Shown: positions 11,816 to 21,162 of the stretch, piece by piece | Layout of the letters: each line of letters begins with the position of its first letter | Numbering within the stretch: the first letter of the stretch is position 1 | Source: Geminicoccaceae bacterium | Lineage (GTDB): Bacteria > Pseudomonadota > Alphaproteobacteria > Geminicoccales > Geminicoccaceae | Length of the DNA: 64,000 bases | Direction: 5' to 3' | Assembly (NCBI GenBank): GCA_028279345.1 | Contig: JANQNY010000008.1 | Coordinates: 26,610-90,609 of the forward strand | Made by a program: the position numbers and the translations under genes | The notes under the pieces: model-generated | Databases searched by the model: none | What the model saw: only the letters and a program-made list of their open reading frames with translations | What the model was told of the DNA's origin: nothing

Positions 11816-13444
11816 GTGGTGGAACGCGAGGCCATGGAGTTCGACGTCGTCATCGTGGGTGCCGGCCCGGCCGGTCTCACCGCGGCGATCCGACTGATGC
11901 AGCTGGCCGAAGAGGCCGGCCGCGAACTCACGGTCTGCGTCCTCGAGAAGGGCTCCGAGGTCGGCGCGCACATCCTGTCCGGTGCGGTGATCGAGCCACG
12001 CGCGCTCGACGAGCTGCTCCCCGACTGGTGCGAGCGCGGCGCACCACTCAAGACCGAAGCGAAAGACGACAGCTTCTACTTCCTGACCGAGAAGCGCTCA
12101 TTTCGCTTGCCGACACCGCCGCAGATGCACAACCACGGCAACTACATCATCTCGCTGGGCAATTTCTGTCGCTGGCTCGCCGAGCAGGCGGAGGCGATGG
12201 GTGTCGAGATCTACCCGGGCTTCGCCGCCGCCGAAGTGCTCTACGACGACGACGGCCGGATCGCCGGCGTCGCCACCGGGGACATGGGCGTCGCCCATGA
12301 CGGCACGCACAAGCCGGACTACCAGCCTGGCATGGAGCTGCGCGCCAAGGTGACGCTCTTCGGCGAGGGGTGCCGCGGCTCGCTCACCAAGCAGCTCGAA
12401 GCCAAGCACGACCTGCGCCGAAACGCCCAGCCGCAAAGCTACGGGATCGGCATCAAGGAACTCTGGGAGGTGAGCCCTGAAGCCCACCACCCCGGCAAGA
12501 TCATCCACACGATCGGGTGGCCCTTGGACCGCAAGACCTATGGCGGCTCGTTTCTCTACCACCTCGAAGATCGGCAGGTAGCCATCGGCTTCGTCATCGG
12601 GCTCGACTACGAGAACCCTTACCTATCGCCCTTCGAGGAGTTCCAGCGCTTCAAGCACCACCCCCTCATCAAGCCGACGTTCGAGAACGGCAGGCGCGTC
12701 GCCTACGGCGCGCGCGCGCTCAACGAGGGCGGCTTCCAGGCCATCCCCGAACTGGCATTGCCCGGCGGCGCGATCATCGGCTGCGCCGCCGGCTTCCTCA
12801 ACGTGCCCAAGATCAAGGGCACGCACACGGCGATGAAGTCGGCGATGGTGGCGGCGGAGCAGGCCTTCGCCTCGATCGTCGAGGACGATCCGCAGCAGCT
12901 CCTCGCCTTCAAAGACAAGCTCAAGGAGAGCTGGGTTTGGGACGAGCTCTACCGCGTGCGCAATGTTCGCCCGAGCTTCCGTTGGGGCCTCTGGCCGGGA
13001 CTAGCCTATGCCGGGCTCGACACCTACCTGCTACGCGGCCGGGCGCCCTGGACGTTCGCCAACCACGCCGACCACACACAGCTCAAGAAGGCGAAGGACT
13101 GCACGCCAATAGAGTATCCGAAGCCGGATGGTGTGATCAGCTTCGACCTCCTCTCCTCCGTCTTTCTCTCGAGCACCAACCATGAGGAGGACCAGCCGGT
13201 CCACTTGACGCTCAAGGACCAGAGCGTCGCGATCGATGTCAACTACGATGAGTACGCGTCGCCGGAGAGCCGCTACTGCCCTGCGGGCGTCTACGAGATC
13301 GTCGAGGAGGAGGGCAAACCGCGCCTGCAGATCAACGCACAGAACTGCGTGCACTGCAAAACCTGCGACATCAAGGATCCGACGCAGAACATCAACTGGG
13401 TGGTGCCGGAAGGCTCGGGCGGGCCGAACTACCCCAACATGTAG
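11816..13444 (+). CDS. Electron transfer flavoprotein-ubiquinone oxidoreductase
   Basis: ETF-QO passes electrons from ETF, reduced by acyl-CoA and amino acid dehydrogenases, to ubiquinone at the inner membrane. It has 542 residues, close to the usual ~550. The FAD fold starts [11 protein letters not shown] at about residue 10. The C-terminal 4Fe-4S cluster cysteines are all present: CPAGVYE, then [13 protein letters not shown]. The ending [11 protein letters not shown] is characteristic. The GTG at 11816 is preceded by AGGAG at 11808-11812; GTG 11819 or ATG 11834 are alternatives. ETF subunit genes are not in the window. Confidence 0.96.
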   Translation: MVEREAMEFDVVIVGAGPAGLTAAIRLMQLAEEAGRELTVCVLEKGSEVGAHILSGAVIEPRALDELLPDWCERGAPLKTEAKDDSFYFLTEKRSFRLPTPPQMHNHGNYIISLGNFCRWLAEQAEAMGVEIYPGFAAAEVLYDDDGRIAGVATGDMGVAHDGTHKPDYQPGMELRAKVTLFGEGCRGSLTKQLEAKHDLRRNAQPQSYGIGIKELWEVSPEAHHPGKIIHTIGWPLDRKTYGGSFLYHLEDRQVAIGFVIGLDYENPYLSPFEEFQRFKHHPLIKPTFENGRRVAYGARALNEGGFQAIPELALPGGAIIGCAAGFLNVPKIKGTHTAMKSAMVAAEQAFASIVEDDPQQLLAFKDKLKESWVWDELYRVRNVRPSFRWGLWPGLAYAGLDTYLLRGRAPWTFANHADHTQLKKAKDCTPIEYPKPDGVISFDLLSSVFLSSTNHEEDQPVHLTLKDQSVAIDVNYDEYASPESRYCPAGVYEIVEEEGKPRLQINAQNCVHCKTCDIKDPTQNINWVVPEGSGGPNYPNM

Positions 13445-13574
13445 GCCGTCCGCGCAGGCCTCGTACAACCAAGTGCGTCGCGATGGCCGCCATGTCGCGG
13501 CCGCGATGCTGTCACCTGCATCGATTGAGCACTAATGTAGAATCGTTCGCCCATAGTTTGCGATCAGTGATGTA

Positions 13575-13594
13575 TTGATGATTCCCGACATCAA
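13575..13594. promoter_or_regulatory. Inverted repeat TTGATG-N8-CATCAA
   Basis: The six-base arms are perfect. The sequence recalls FNR/FixK-type half sites (TTGAT/ATCAA), but the spacer is too long for the usual N4-N6 arrangement. A regulator cannot be named. Its position in the AT-rich upstream region of a CBS-domain gene suggests an operator. Confidence 0.3.
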
Positions 13595-13655
13595 CTCGTT
13601 GCGCGATCAAGGAGAGATCAACCTTACGTTATATTAATGGGACGGGCGTCAATAC

Positions 13656-13677
13656 TTGGTGATTGCAGCATCACCAA
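13656..13677. promoter_or_regulatory. Perfect inverted repeat TTGGTGAT-N6-ATCACCAA
   Basis: Two perfect eight-base arms surround a six-base spacer, TGCAGC. The repeat lies 105 bases before the CBS start codon. There is no T tract after it, which argues against a terminator. The TGGT...ACCA outer pattern resembles sites of some GntR-type regulators, but no such gene is next to it. Confidence 0.4.
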
Positions 13678-13782
13678 ACGGCACGAACGTGTTATTATTA
13701 GTGCAAATCGTATTTCACCGGTCTCGTAGCGATCGGCGCATTTTTTTTGCCTGTTCACCAACACAAGCTCAGGGAGATGGTC

Positions 13783-14388
13783 ATGCAGAGAAGCCGCTCA
13801 TCCGCCCAACCGTTGGTGCAAGACGTGATGCGCGCGGACGTGATCGTGACCGACACGCAGGCCACGTTGGCAGCGGCCGTGAACCAGATGGACCGCCACG
13901 GCATCGGCTGCATGCCGGTTCTCGAAGGCAAGGGGCTGGTCGGCATGGTGACCGACCGCGACATCCTGGTTCGTGGCTTCGCCCGGCAGCTCGACTTCAA
14001 GCGCGCCCACGTGAAGGACGTGATGTCGGCGGGCCTGCTGTCCGTGCGAACGACCGACAGTCTGGACGCGGCGGAAGAGCTCATGCTCGACTGGGGCGTC
14101 CGCCGACTGATCGTCGTCGATCGACACGGTGAGCTCGCCGGCCTCTTGTCGGCGCATGACCTCGCCTACGGACGAAACGCGAAGCCCGAGGCGCGCGAGG
14201 TGTCGTTCTATCGGTGGCTCCTGGATTCGCACGGTCACGCGCACAAGGTCGAAACCTGCCGCTTCTACATCTCGCCCGGCGTTCCCCAGGACGTGGCAGA
14301 GCCCCTGGCGATCGAACGGTTCGAGCAGGCGAGCGGCGGACACTCCTGGCGCTCGCTGGCCGAGGGGTACGAGGTCTTCCGCGCCTGA
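13783..14388 (+). CDS. CBS-domain pair protein
   Basis: The protein has 201 residues from ATG 13783, which sits 6 bases after AGGGAG; a TTG-initiated extension to 13747 is unlikely. Two CBS motifs are seen, roughly residues 15-70 (VQDVMRADVIV ... GMVTDRDILVRG) and 78-133 (VKDVMSAGLLSV ... GLLSAHDLAYG). The remaining ~65 residues match no domain I recognise. Stand-alone CBS pairs bind adenine nucleotides and act as energy sensors for partner proteins. No partner is evident beside it. Confidence 0.85.
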   Translation: MQRSRSSAQPLVQDVMRADVIVTDTQATLAAAVNQMDRHGIGCMPVLEGKGLVGMVTDRDILVRGFARQLDFKRAHVKDVMSAGLLSVRTTDSLDAAEELMLDWGVRRLIVVDRHGELAGLLSAHDLAYGRNAKPEAREVSFYRWLLDSHGHAHKVETCRFYISPGVPQDVAEPLAIERFEQASGGHSWRSLAEGYEVFRA

Positions 14389-14453
14389 CCCCGCCCGATG
14401 GCGGGATTGCTCCCGCCGGGCCACCGCGCGAAGACGGTTCTGCGTCGTGCGCC

Positions 14454-15302
14454 ATGCGTGCGACCAGGAGGAGGACCATCAACTACGAGCGCGAGTACGA
14501 CAATCGCGGGCGCGTTCCGGAGCACCCCGCGATCATCGACGGCTGGTACACCGAGGCCGCCGCCTTTCGCCAGCGACAGAGCGGCGAGTTCGACCTCGCC
14601 TATGGCGACCATCCGCGTGAGAAGCTCGACCTCTTCCGGCCGCCGCGCGACGCGGGCCGCCCGGCACTCCTCTTCATCCATGGTGGCTATTGGCAGGCGC
14701 TCGACAAGAACGGCTTCAGTCACCTGGCGGCGGGCATGCTCGCGCACGATGTTCCGGTGGCCGTCGCGGGCTATCCCCTCTGCCCGGAAGTGCCAATCGC
14801 GTTCATCGTCGAGGCCATCCGCAAGGCCGTGCTGCTGACCGCGGAGCGCACCGGCCGCCGGGTCGTTGTGGCCGGACACTCCGCCGGCGGCCATCTCGCT
14901 GCGGCGATGCTCGCGACCGATTGGAGCAACCGCTCGGCCGACGCCGATCTGGTGCCTTCGGCACTCGCCATCTCTGGCCTCTTCGACCTGGAGCCCCTGA
15001 CCCACACCTCGGTCAACGCGGCGCTGAGGCTTGATGTCGAGACGGCACGCGCGCTCAGCCCGCTCTACTGGCCAGTGGCGCGTGACCGGCGTCTCGATGC
15101 CTGGGTGGGCGCGCATGAGAGCGACGCCTACCATCGCCAGAGCGTCGACGTGGTCCGCGTCTGGGGCGAAGCGGGCGTCGACACCGAGTATCACGTGGTC
15201 ACTGACGCCGACCACTTCCGGGTGATCCAACCGCTCGTCGACCCCACCAGCCCGTTGACCACGCGGCTCGCGAGCTTCTGCACGGCGGCGCCTCTCGCTT
15301 GA
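14454..15302 (+). CDS. Alpha/beta hydrolase, arylformamidase (KynB-like) family
   Basis: HGGYW at about residue 76 forms the oxyanion-hole motif of kynurenine formamidase-like hydrolases. GHSAGG at about residue 141 carries the nucleophilic serine, and DADHF near the C terminus supplies a plausible catalytic His. Family members hydrolyse N-formylkynurenine or related amides and esters. The start is uncertain. ATG 14454 has no ribosome binding site, while AGGAGGAGGA at 14466-14475 sits correctly for an ATC codon at 14478, just where the conserved NYEREYDNR sequence begins. No tryptophan-degradation genes are adjacent. The ABC importer downstream could supply an amide substrate. Confidence 0.8.
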   Translation: MRATRRRTINYEREYDNRGRVPEHPAIIDGWYTEAAAFRQRQSGEFDLAYGDHPREKLDLFRPPRDAGRPALLFIHGGYWQALDKNGFSHLAAGMLAHDVPVAVAGYPLCPEVPIAFIVEAIRKAVLLTAERTGRRVVVAGHSAGGHLAAAMLATDWSNRSADADLVPSALAISGLFDLEPLTHTSVNAALRLDVETARALSPLYWPVARDRRLDAWVGAHESDAYHRQSVDVVRVWGEAGVDTEYHVVTDADHFRVIQPLVDPTSPLTTRLASFCTAAPLA

Positions 15303-15379
15303 CAGCTTCGTCAGGCTCCTCGATCCCTCCTCGCGATCAAAGAGCGCTGACGCGCCCGAGCACGAAGGATCGACAAACC

Positions 15380-16549
15380 ATGCAGCGCAGCGTCCTGGCG
15401 GCCCTGACCGCCGGCATCGTCCTCTCCACCGCGAGCGTGGCCGTCGCCGAGCCGCTGCGTGTCGGCATGATCGTCACCCTTTCCGGGCCGCCGGCTGCAC
15501 TGGGCCAGCAGGCGGTCGACGGCTTCCAGCTCGCGCTCGAGGAGAATGGCGGGCAGCTCGGCGGGGTCGAGACCGAGCTTCTGGTCGAGGACACGGAGTT
15601 CAAGCCCGAGGTCGCCCAAACCAAAGTGCGCGCGCTGATCGAGCGCGACGGCGCCGAGATCATCGTCGGCACCATCTTCTCCAACATGCTGGCGGCGATC
15701 TTCAAGCCGGTGATCGACAGCGACACGATCCTGATCAGCCCCAACGCCGGACCTTCGGTGTTCGCCGGTGCCAACTGTCACCCGAACTTCTTCGCGGTCT
15801 CCTATCAGAACGACCAGAACCACGAGGTCTTGGGCCGCTACGCCGAGGATCAGGGCTTCGAGAGCGTCTTCCTGCTGGCACCCAACTACCAGGCCGGCAA
15901 AGACAGCCTGGCAGGCTTCAAGCGGCACTACACAGGCAACATCGCCGACGAGGTCTATACGCCGCTCGGCCATCAGGACTTCTCGGCGGAGCTTGCGCGG
16001 ATCGCCGCGGCCTCACCGGATGCGCTCTTCACGTTCATGCCGGGCGGCATGGGCGTGCGCCTTGTCCGCCAGTTCCGGCAGGCGGGGCTCGCCGATCGCA
16101 TGGTGTTCCTCTCGGCCTTCACCGTCGACGAGACGACGCTCCCCGCGCAGGGCGCCGATGCGCTGGGCTTCTTCGGCGGTGGCGCCTGGGCGCCCGACTT
16201 CGACAATGAGCAGAGCCAAGCATTCGTCGCCGCGTTCGAGGGGGCCTATGGCTACATCCCGGGCGTCTACGCCGCCTTCGGCTATGACGGGGCGATGCTC
16301 ATCGATTCGGCCGTGCGCTCGGTCGACGGCAATGTCGAGGATACCCAGGCGCTGAGCGCGGCCATCGAGGCCGCCGAGTTCACTTCCCTGCGCGGCGACT
16401 TCACCTTCGGCAGCAACAACTTCCCGGTCCAGGATTTTTACCTGCTCGAGGTGGTCGAACGGGAGGACGGCAAGTTCCACACGAGCATCGTCGAGCGGGT
16501 CTTCGAAGACTACGCCGACGTCTACGCGACCGAGTGCTCGATGGAGTGA
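15380..16549 (+). CDS. ABC transporter substrate-binding protein, branched-chain amino acid type
   Basis: This periplasmic type I binding protein has 389 residues. A signal peptide runs from ATG 15380 to about AVAEP (residue 23). LRVGMIVTLSGPPAALGQQ opens the mature fold, as in LivJ/UrtA-like proteins that bind amino acids, amides or aromatic acids. AAGGA lies 11 bases upstream. The upstream in-frame start at 15299 would destroy the signal peptide. The four genes after it give the two permeases and two ATPases of the same importer. The ligand cannot be read from sequence. Confidence 0.9.
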   Translation: MQRSVLAALTAGIVLSTASVAVAEPLRVGMIVTLSGPPAALGQQAVDGFQLALEENGGQLGGVETELLVEDTEFKPEVAQTKVRALIERDGAEIIVGTIFSNMLAAIFKPVIDSDTILISPNAGPSVFAGANCHPNFFAVSYQNDQNHEVLGRYAEDQGFESVFLLAPNYQAGKDSLAGFKRHYTGNIADEVYTPLGHQDFSAELARIAAASPDALFTFMPGGMGVRLVRQFRQAGLADRMVFLSAFTVDETTLPAQGADALGFFGGGAWAPDFDNEQSQAFVAAFEGAYGYIPGVYAAFGYDGAMLIDSAVRSVDGNVEDTQALSAAIEAAEFTSLRGDFTFGSNNFPVQDFYLLEVVEREDGKFHTSIVERVFEDYADVYATECSME

Positions 16550-16577
16550 GTGTGGCCGCGGCGCCGAGGACCGCTCG

Positions 16578-17501
16578 ATGTCGACGGCGCTGCTCGTCGT
16601 GCAGGTGCTCAACGGGCTGCAACTAGGTCTTCTGCTCTTCCTCATCGCCGCCGGCCTGACCCTGGTCTTCGGCATCATGGGCTGCATCAACCTGGCGCAC
16701 GGCGTGCAGTACATGATCGGCGCTTACCTGGCCGTGCAGTTCTACGCTTGGACCGAGCATTTCGGCCTCACGATCCTCTTGGCTCTGGCGACCGCGCTCT
16801 TGCTCGGCCTCCTGCTCGAGATCGTGGTGTTCAGACGGCTCTATGAACGCGACCATCTCGATCAGGTGCTCGCCACCTTCGGCATCATCCTCTTCGTTAA
16901 CGAAGCAGTGAAGGTGATCTGGGGGCCTGTGCCGCTCTCCTTGCCAGCGCCCGAGCTGTTGAGTGGCTCGTTCGTGTTGATGGACGGGCTCCTCTATCCG
17001 ACCTACCGACTCGCCATTCTCGCGGCGGGCTTGCTGGTGGCCTTGCTGCTCTGGCTCGTCGTCATGCGCACCCGCGTCGGCATGCGGCTTCGGGCGGGTG
17101 CCACGCATCCGCAGATCGTCTCGGCCTTGGGCGTCGACATCGGCCGGCTCTTCATGCTGGTCTTCGCTTTCGGCGCGATGCTCGCGGGCTTCGCCGGCGC
17201 GCTCGCGGCCCCCATCCTCTCGGTCGAGCCGGGCATGGGCGACAACCTCCTGATCGTCGCCTTCGTCGTCATCATCATCGGCGGCATCGGCTCGATCAAG
17301 GGCGCGTTCTTCGCAGCACTCCTGGTGGGGCTCGTCGACACGCTCGGACGCTCGCTCGCCACGGACGTCTTGAAGCTCGCCTTTGCACCCGCCACAGCCA
17401 ACCAAATCGGCCCAGCGCTCGCTTCGATGCTCATCTACATCTTGATGGCCGCCATCCTCTGGGTGCGGCCGACCGGCCTCTTCGGCGCCCGCACCAGCTG
17501 A
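16578..17501 (+). CDS. Branched-chain amino acid-type ABC permease (LivH-like)
   Basis: The integral membrane protein has 307 residues and about eight hydrophobic segments. The LivH family patterns are visible: GLTLVFGIMGCINLAHG near the N terminus, VGMRLRAGATHPQIVSALG with the cytoplasmic coupling loop, and GGIGSIKGAF. It would form one half of the translocation pore with the next gene. It begins 28 bases after the binding-protein gene, and its TGA shares one base with the next ATG, so the importer is cotranscribed. Confidence 0.92.
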   Translation: MSTALLVVQVLNGLQLGLLLFLIAAGLTLVFGIMGCINLAHGVQYMIGAYLAVQFYAWTEHFGLTILLALATALLLGLLLEIVVFRRLYERDHLDQVLATFGIILFVNEAVKVIWGPVPLSLPAPELLSGSFVLMDGLLYPTYRLAILAAGLLVALLLWLVVMRTRVGMRLRAGATHPQIVSALGVDIGRLFMLVFAFGAMLAGFAGALAAPILSVEPGMGDNLLIVAFVVIIIGGIGSIKGAFFAALLVGLVDTLGRSLATDVLKLAFAPATANQIGPALASMLIYILMAAILWVRPTGLFGARTS

Positions 17502-18493
17502 TGCATGACGCGCTGGAACTTGCCGCCACCCGGCCGCAGAGCGCGGCGCTCCGGAGCTACGCGCCGGCGCTTCTGATCTTCGTCGTGTTGGCGCTCGTCC
17601 CACCGATCGCGCTTCTGGGCCCCGAGGGCTACGTCTTGAGCCTGACGACACGGATGATGATCCTCGCGATCGCGGTGATCTCGCTCGACCTCCTGTTGGG
17701 CCATTCGGGCCTCGTCAGCTTCGGCCATGCCGCCTTCGTCGGTCTCGGCGCCTACGTCACCGGCATCCTCATCACCGAGGGCGTGGTCGACGCCTTCACC
17801 ATCCTCGGCTGCGTGGTCGCCGCATCGGCCCTCTTTGCGCTCGTGACCGGTGCCGTGTCGCTCCGCACTTCGGGCGTCTACTTCATCATGATCACGCTGG
17901 CATTCGGGCAGATGCTCTACTTTGCCGCCAGCTCGCTCTCGGCCTATGGCGGCGATGACGGCCTGACCCTCTGGAACAACGCGCAACTCCTGGGCACGGG
18001 CGTCCTCGATGACCCGCGTGGGCTGTTCTACGCGGTCCTGGCATCGCTCATCGGCGCCTTTGTGCTCGTCGATCGCCTCAAGGGCTCGCGCTTCGGCCGC
18101 GTGCTGAACGCCGCCAAAAGCAATCCGACTCGCGTCACCTGTCTAGGCTTCGATGTCTTTCGTTTTCGTCTGGCGGCCTACGTGATCGCGGGCGTGCTTG
18201 CCGGGCTCGCCGGGTTCCTGTCGGCGGTGCAAACCGAGTTCGTGAGCCCCGCGACGATGAGCTGGCACCGCTCGGGCGAGCTCATCGTCATGGTGATCCT
18301 GGGCGGGATGGGCTCGCGCAACGGCGCGCTACTCGGCGCTTTGGCCTATGTCGGGCTTGAGGAGCTGCTCTCCACCTACTTCGCGCATTGGAAGCTGATC
18401 TTCGGTCCGCTACTCGTGCTGATGGTCCTCTACGCGAAGGGTGGCCTTGGCGCTGTTCTGGCGCCGCTCACCGGCGAGCGGCCGCGTGGCTGA
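17501..18493 (+). CDS. Branched-chain amino acid-type ABC permease (LivM-like)
   Basis: The second permease of the importer has 330 residues. It has hydrophobic segments throughout and the LivM signatures LLLGHSGLVSFGHAAFVGLGAY, KSNPTRVTCLGFDVFRFRL and ILGGMGSRNGALLGA. It pairs with the LivH-like protein in the inner membrane. Translation is coupled on both sides: the ATG overlaps the previous stop by one base, and the next gene starts at a GTG inside its 3' end. Confidence 0.92.
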   Translation: MHDALELAATRPQSAALRSYAPALLIFVVLALVPPIALLGPEGYVLSLTTRMMILAIAVISLDLLLGHSGLVSFGHAAFVGLGAYVTGILITEGVVDAFTILGCVVAASALFALVTGAVSLRTSGVYFIMITLAFGQMLYFAASSLSAYGGDDGLTLWNNAQLLGTGVLDDPRGLFYAVLASLIGAFVLVDRLKGSRFGRVLNAAKSNPTRVTCLGFDVFRFRLAAYVIAGVLAGLAGFLSAVQTEFVSPATMSWHRSGELIVMVILGGMGSRNGALLGALAYVGLEELLSTYFAHWKLIFGPLLVLMVLYAKGGLGAVLAPLTGERPRG

Positions 18494-19235
18494 GCCGCTC
18501 CTTCAGGTGTGCGGCCTCAGCAAGCGCTTTGGCGCACTCCTGGCGACCGATGATGTCAGCTTCGAGCTATTCCCGGGCGAGTGCCACGCCCTCATCGGGC
18601 CCAACGGCGCCGGCAAGACGACGCTGGTCCACCAGATCTCTGGCCTCCTCAGGCCCGATGACGGCAGCATCCATTTCGCCGGCAGCGACATCACCCGTCT
18701 GCCCGCGGCCGCCCGCGCCCTCCGGGGGCTCGTCCGTACCTTCCAGATCAGCTCGGTGATCGACAGCTTCACGACTCTCGACAACGTGGCCCTCGCCGCG
18801 CAGGCGCGCCATGGCTCCAGCTTTCGGTTCCTCGCACGCGCCGATCGCGAGACCGCGCTCAACGACGCCGCCATGGCCGCGCTCGCCGACGTCGGCCTCG
18901 AGCATCGCGCCCAAGTCCCCGCGACGACCCTGGCGCATGGCGAGAAGCGGGTCTTGGAGCTGGCCATGGCGCTGGTGCAGAAGCCCAGGGCGCTGCTCCT
19001 CGACGAGCCGATGGCGGGCGTCGGCCTTGAGGAGGCAGAACGCCTCATCACCTTGCTCAACAGGCTCAAGTCAGAGCTGCCGATGCTGCTGGTCGAGCAT
19101 GACATGCAGGCCGTCTTCAGCCTCGCCGACCGGCTGTCGGTTCTGGTCTACGGCCGGCTGATCGCCACCGGGACACCGGAGGCCGTGCGCGCCGACCCGG
19201 AGGTCCGCGCTGCCTATCTCGGCGACGCAGGCTGA
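18486..19235 (+). CDS. ABC transporter ATP-binding protein (LivG-like)
   Basis: This ATPase of the importer has 249 residues from GTG 18486. Walker A is GPNGAGKTT and Walker B is LLLDEPMAG. The signature region reads LAHGEKRVLE rather than the common LSHGEQR. A longer frame opening at 18441 overlaps LivM by 53 bases and lacks a ribosome binding site, so GTG 18486, eight bases before the LivM stop ends, is preferred. The LivG-type insertion after Walker A (ITRLPAAARALRGLVRTFQ) supports the subclass. Confidence 0.92.
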   Translation: MAEPLLQVCGLSKRFGALLATDDVSFELFPGECHALIGPNGAGKTTLVHQISGLLRPDDGSIHFAGSDITRLPAAARALRGLVRTFQISSVIDSFTTLDNVALAAQARHGSSFRFLARADRETALNDAAMAALADVGLEHRAQVPATTLAHGEKRVLELAMALVQKPRALLLDEPMAGVGLEEAERLITLLNRLKSELPMLLVEHDMQAVFSLADRLSVLVYGRLIATGTPEAVRADPEVRAAYLGDAG

Positions 19236-19237
19236 GC

Positions 19238-19924
19238 ATGCTGGAGGTGCGCGACCTCGAAGCCGGCTATGGCGCTGCCCGCGTGCTCTTCGGCGTCGAC
19301 TTTGCGGTGCGTGAAGGCGAGGCCGTGGCGCTGCTCGGCCGGAACGGCATGGGCAAGAGCACCACCGTCAAGGCGCTCTGCGGTATCATCCGCCCCTGGG
19401 CCGGCACCATCCGCCTTCACGGTCGCGACCTGAGCGGCCTGCCCTCGCATCGGATCGGGCGCGCCGGCATCGGGTTGGTGCCGGAGGGCCGTCAGGTGTT
19501 CCCGACCCTGACCGTGGAAGAGAACCTCCAGGCCACCGCGCGCCCGGGGCTCTTCACGCTGCCCGATGTGCTCGAGCTTTTCCCCAAGCTCGCCGAGCGC
19601 CGGCATCATCTGGGCACGCACCTCTCGGGGGGTGAGCAGCAGATGGTGGCGATCGGCCGGGCGATCATGACCAACCCGACCCTGCTGGTGCTCGACGAGG
19701 CGACCGAGGGGCTGGCACCGTTGGTGCGCGCGGACATCTGGGCCTGCCTCGATCAGCTCAAATCGCGTGGTCTCGCCATTCTCGTGATCGACAAGCACGT
19801 GCGCACGCTCGAGCGGTTCGCCGATCGGCTCGTCGTGCTCGAGCGCGGACGGGTCGTCTGGACCGGGGCTGCCACTGACCTGCACGCGTACGGCGCCGTG
19901 GTCGATCGTTATCTTCACCTGTGA
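19238..19924 (+). CDS. ABC transporter ATP-binding protein (LivF-like)
   Basis: The second ATPase has 228 residues and starts 2 bases after the LivG-like stop. Walker A is GRNGMGKST, the signature is LSGGEQQM, and Walker B is LLVLDEATEGLAP. The segment GLVPEGRQVFPTLTVEENL is characteristic of LivF. With the binding protein and two permeases it completes a five-gene importer, 15380-19924. Confidence 0.94.
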   Translation: MLEVRDLEAGYGAARVLFGVDFAVREGEAVALLGRNGMGKSTTVKALCGIIRPWAGTIRLHGRDLSGLPSHRIGRAGIGLVPEGRQVFPTLTVEENLQATARPGLFTLPDVLELFPKLAERRHHLGTHLSGGEQQMVAIGRAIMTNPTLLVLDEATEGLAPLVRADIWACLDQLKSRGLAILVIDKHVRTLERFADRLVVLERGRVVWTGAATDLHAYGAVVDRYLHL

Positions 19925-19991
19925 ACGCGGGAAGTCCGACGCGCCGCGTTCGTGTTAAGCTACGACGTCCAGGATCAATGGAGGCGGAGAC

Positions 19992-20399
19992 ATGAGCAGC
20001 GAGACCCACGGCGCCATCTGGTGGAGCGAGCTGGCGACGCGCAACCCGGAAGAGGCCAGCATCTTCTGTGCGCGCATCTATGGCTGGGACATCGAGGAGA
20101 CGGAGATGCACGACGGCAGCATCTACCGGGTCTGCAAGCAGCACGGACGGCCCATCGCGGGCATTTTCGACATCGCCAACGCACCTGCCATGCCACAGGA
20201 CCTGTCTCCGCATTGGATGACCTATATCGCCGTCGACGACGTCGACGCCGCGGTCGCCGAGGTCGCGCTAGCCGGTGGTCAAATCGCCCAGCCGCCCTTC
20301 GACATTCCGATGGTCGGACGGATCGCCATGATCGTCGACCCGACGGGCGCAACCGTCGGCATCATCACGCCGGCACCACCGCCGCCGATGGCCGCCTGA
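19992..20399 (+). CDS. VOC (glyoxalase/bleomycin-resistance-like) family protein
   Basis: The protein has 135 residues, the size of two beta-alpha-beta-beta-beta modules. The N-terminal part (IWWSELATRNPEEASIFC ... IYGWDIEE) and the central MTYIAVDDVDAAVAEV with IVDPTGATVG at the end are typical of VOC proteins. The metal-ligand pattern is not complete enough to assign an enzymatic role. GGAGGCGGAG lies just before the ATG. It follows the importer by 67 bases on the same strand. Confidence 0.8.
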   Translation: MSSETHGAIWWSELATRNPEEASIFCARIYGWDIEETEMHDGSIYRVCKQHGRPIAGIFDIANAPAMPQDLSPHWMTYIAVDDVDAAVAEVALAGGQIAQPPFDIPMVGRIAMIVDPTGATVGIITPAPPPPMAA

Positions 20400-20588
20400 A
20401 ACGCGGTCGACGGACCTGGATTCCGACCGAATCGCGCAGGCGTGAGTGACCGTCAGGCCTCGTGTGTGTTCTGGCGCCCCGCTCTCCCGCTACGTTCATC
20501 GGGTCGTCGCGGAGCTTGCCGCGATCGTCGGGACCGCCTTCCCGGAGCGGACGTCCCGGCAGGTTCTGGGCTCCGGTGGAATGACGCG

Positions 20589-21116
20589 ATGATCAGCCTT
20601 TCGACCGCGCGACGCGGGCTCTTCGGCCTCGCGGCAGCATTGGGATTGACGCTCGGCGGCGCCGCTTGGGCCGCGGACGCGATGCCCAAGAACGTCGACG
20701 ACGACGGCCTCGCGCTGCGCGGCTACGATCCGGTCGCCTACTTTGAGGAGGGTGCACCGACGCGTGGCTCCGCCGAGCACAGCGCGACGTTCGACGGTGC
20801 CACCTACCATTTCGCCACAGCCGCCAACCGCGAGGCCTTCGAAGCCGATCCTGCGCGCTTCGTGCCGGCCTATGGCGGCTATTGCGCTTTCGGGACCGCC
20901 ATGGGCCGCAAGTTCGATGGCGATCCCGAGGTTTGGAAGATCGTCGATGACAAGCTCTACCTGAACCTGAATCCTGGCGTGCAGAAGCGCTGGGAAGGCA
21001 ACATTCCGGGTTTCGTCGACACCGCGGACCACAACTGGTCGCTCATCGAGAACGTTGCCGACGCAACGCTCGCCACCGAGGCGCCCGCAGGCGTTCGACT
21101 CGGTGCAGCGCAGTAG
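20589..21116 (+). CDS. Exported YHS domain-containing protein
   Basis: The protein has 175 residues from ATG 20589. The N terminus has twin arginines and a hydrophobic stretch ([14 protein letters not shown] ending AWAAD), so Tat or Sec export is likely. [31 protein letters not shown] and [14 protein letters not shown] form a YHS-type putative metal-binding domain. In some relatives the GYC cysteine is selenocysteine; here it is cysteine. The bufferin precursor gene starts 46 bases later with no strong terminator between, so this gene probably heads or joins that operon. A role in metal handling is inferred. Confidence 0.78.
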   Translation: MISLSTARRGLFGLAAALGLTLGGAAWAADAMPKNVDDDGLALRGYDPVAYFEEGAPTRGSAEHSATFDGATYHFATAANREAFEADPARFVPAYGGYCAFGTAMGRKFDGDPEVWKIVDDKLYLNLNPGVQKRWEGNIPGFVDTADHNWSLIENVADATLATEAPAGVRLGAAQ

Positions 21117-21162
21117 CGGTAGGCATCGTGCCTTTAGCCATCGATCCGAGGAGGGAAGACTG

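Larger units (their letters stand above)
13445..13782. other. AT-rich intergenic region before CBS gene
   Basis: These 338 bases hold no convincing gene. From about 13540 the composition becomes clearly AT-richer than the flanks. Two inverted repeats are present (13575-13594 and 13656-13677), listed separately. AGGGAG at 13771-13776 is the ribosome binding site of the following CBS gene. The region therefore looks like an upstream regulatory region. Confidence 0.6.

Noticed and set aside
13575..13594. FNR or FixK binding site
   Set aside because: The half sites look right, but the spacer is too long for a standard FNR/FixK box, so it is listed only as an unassigned inverted repeat.
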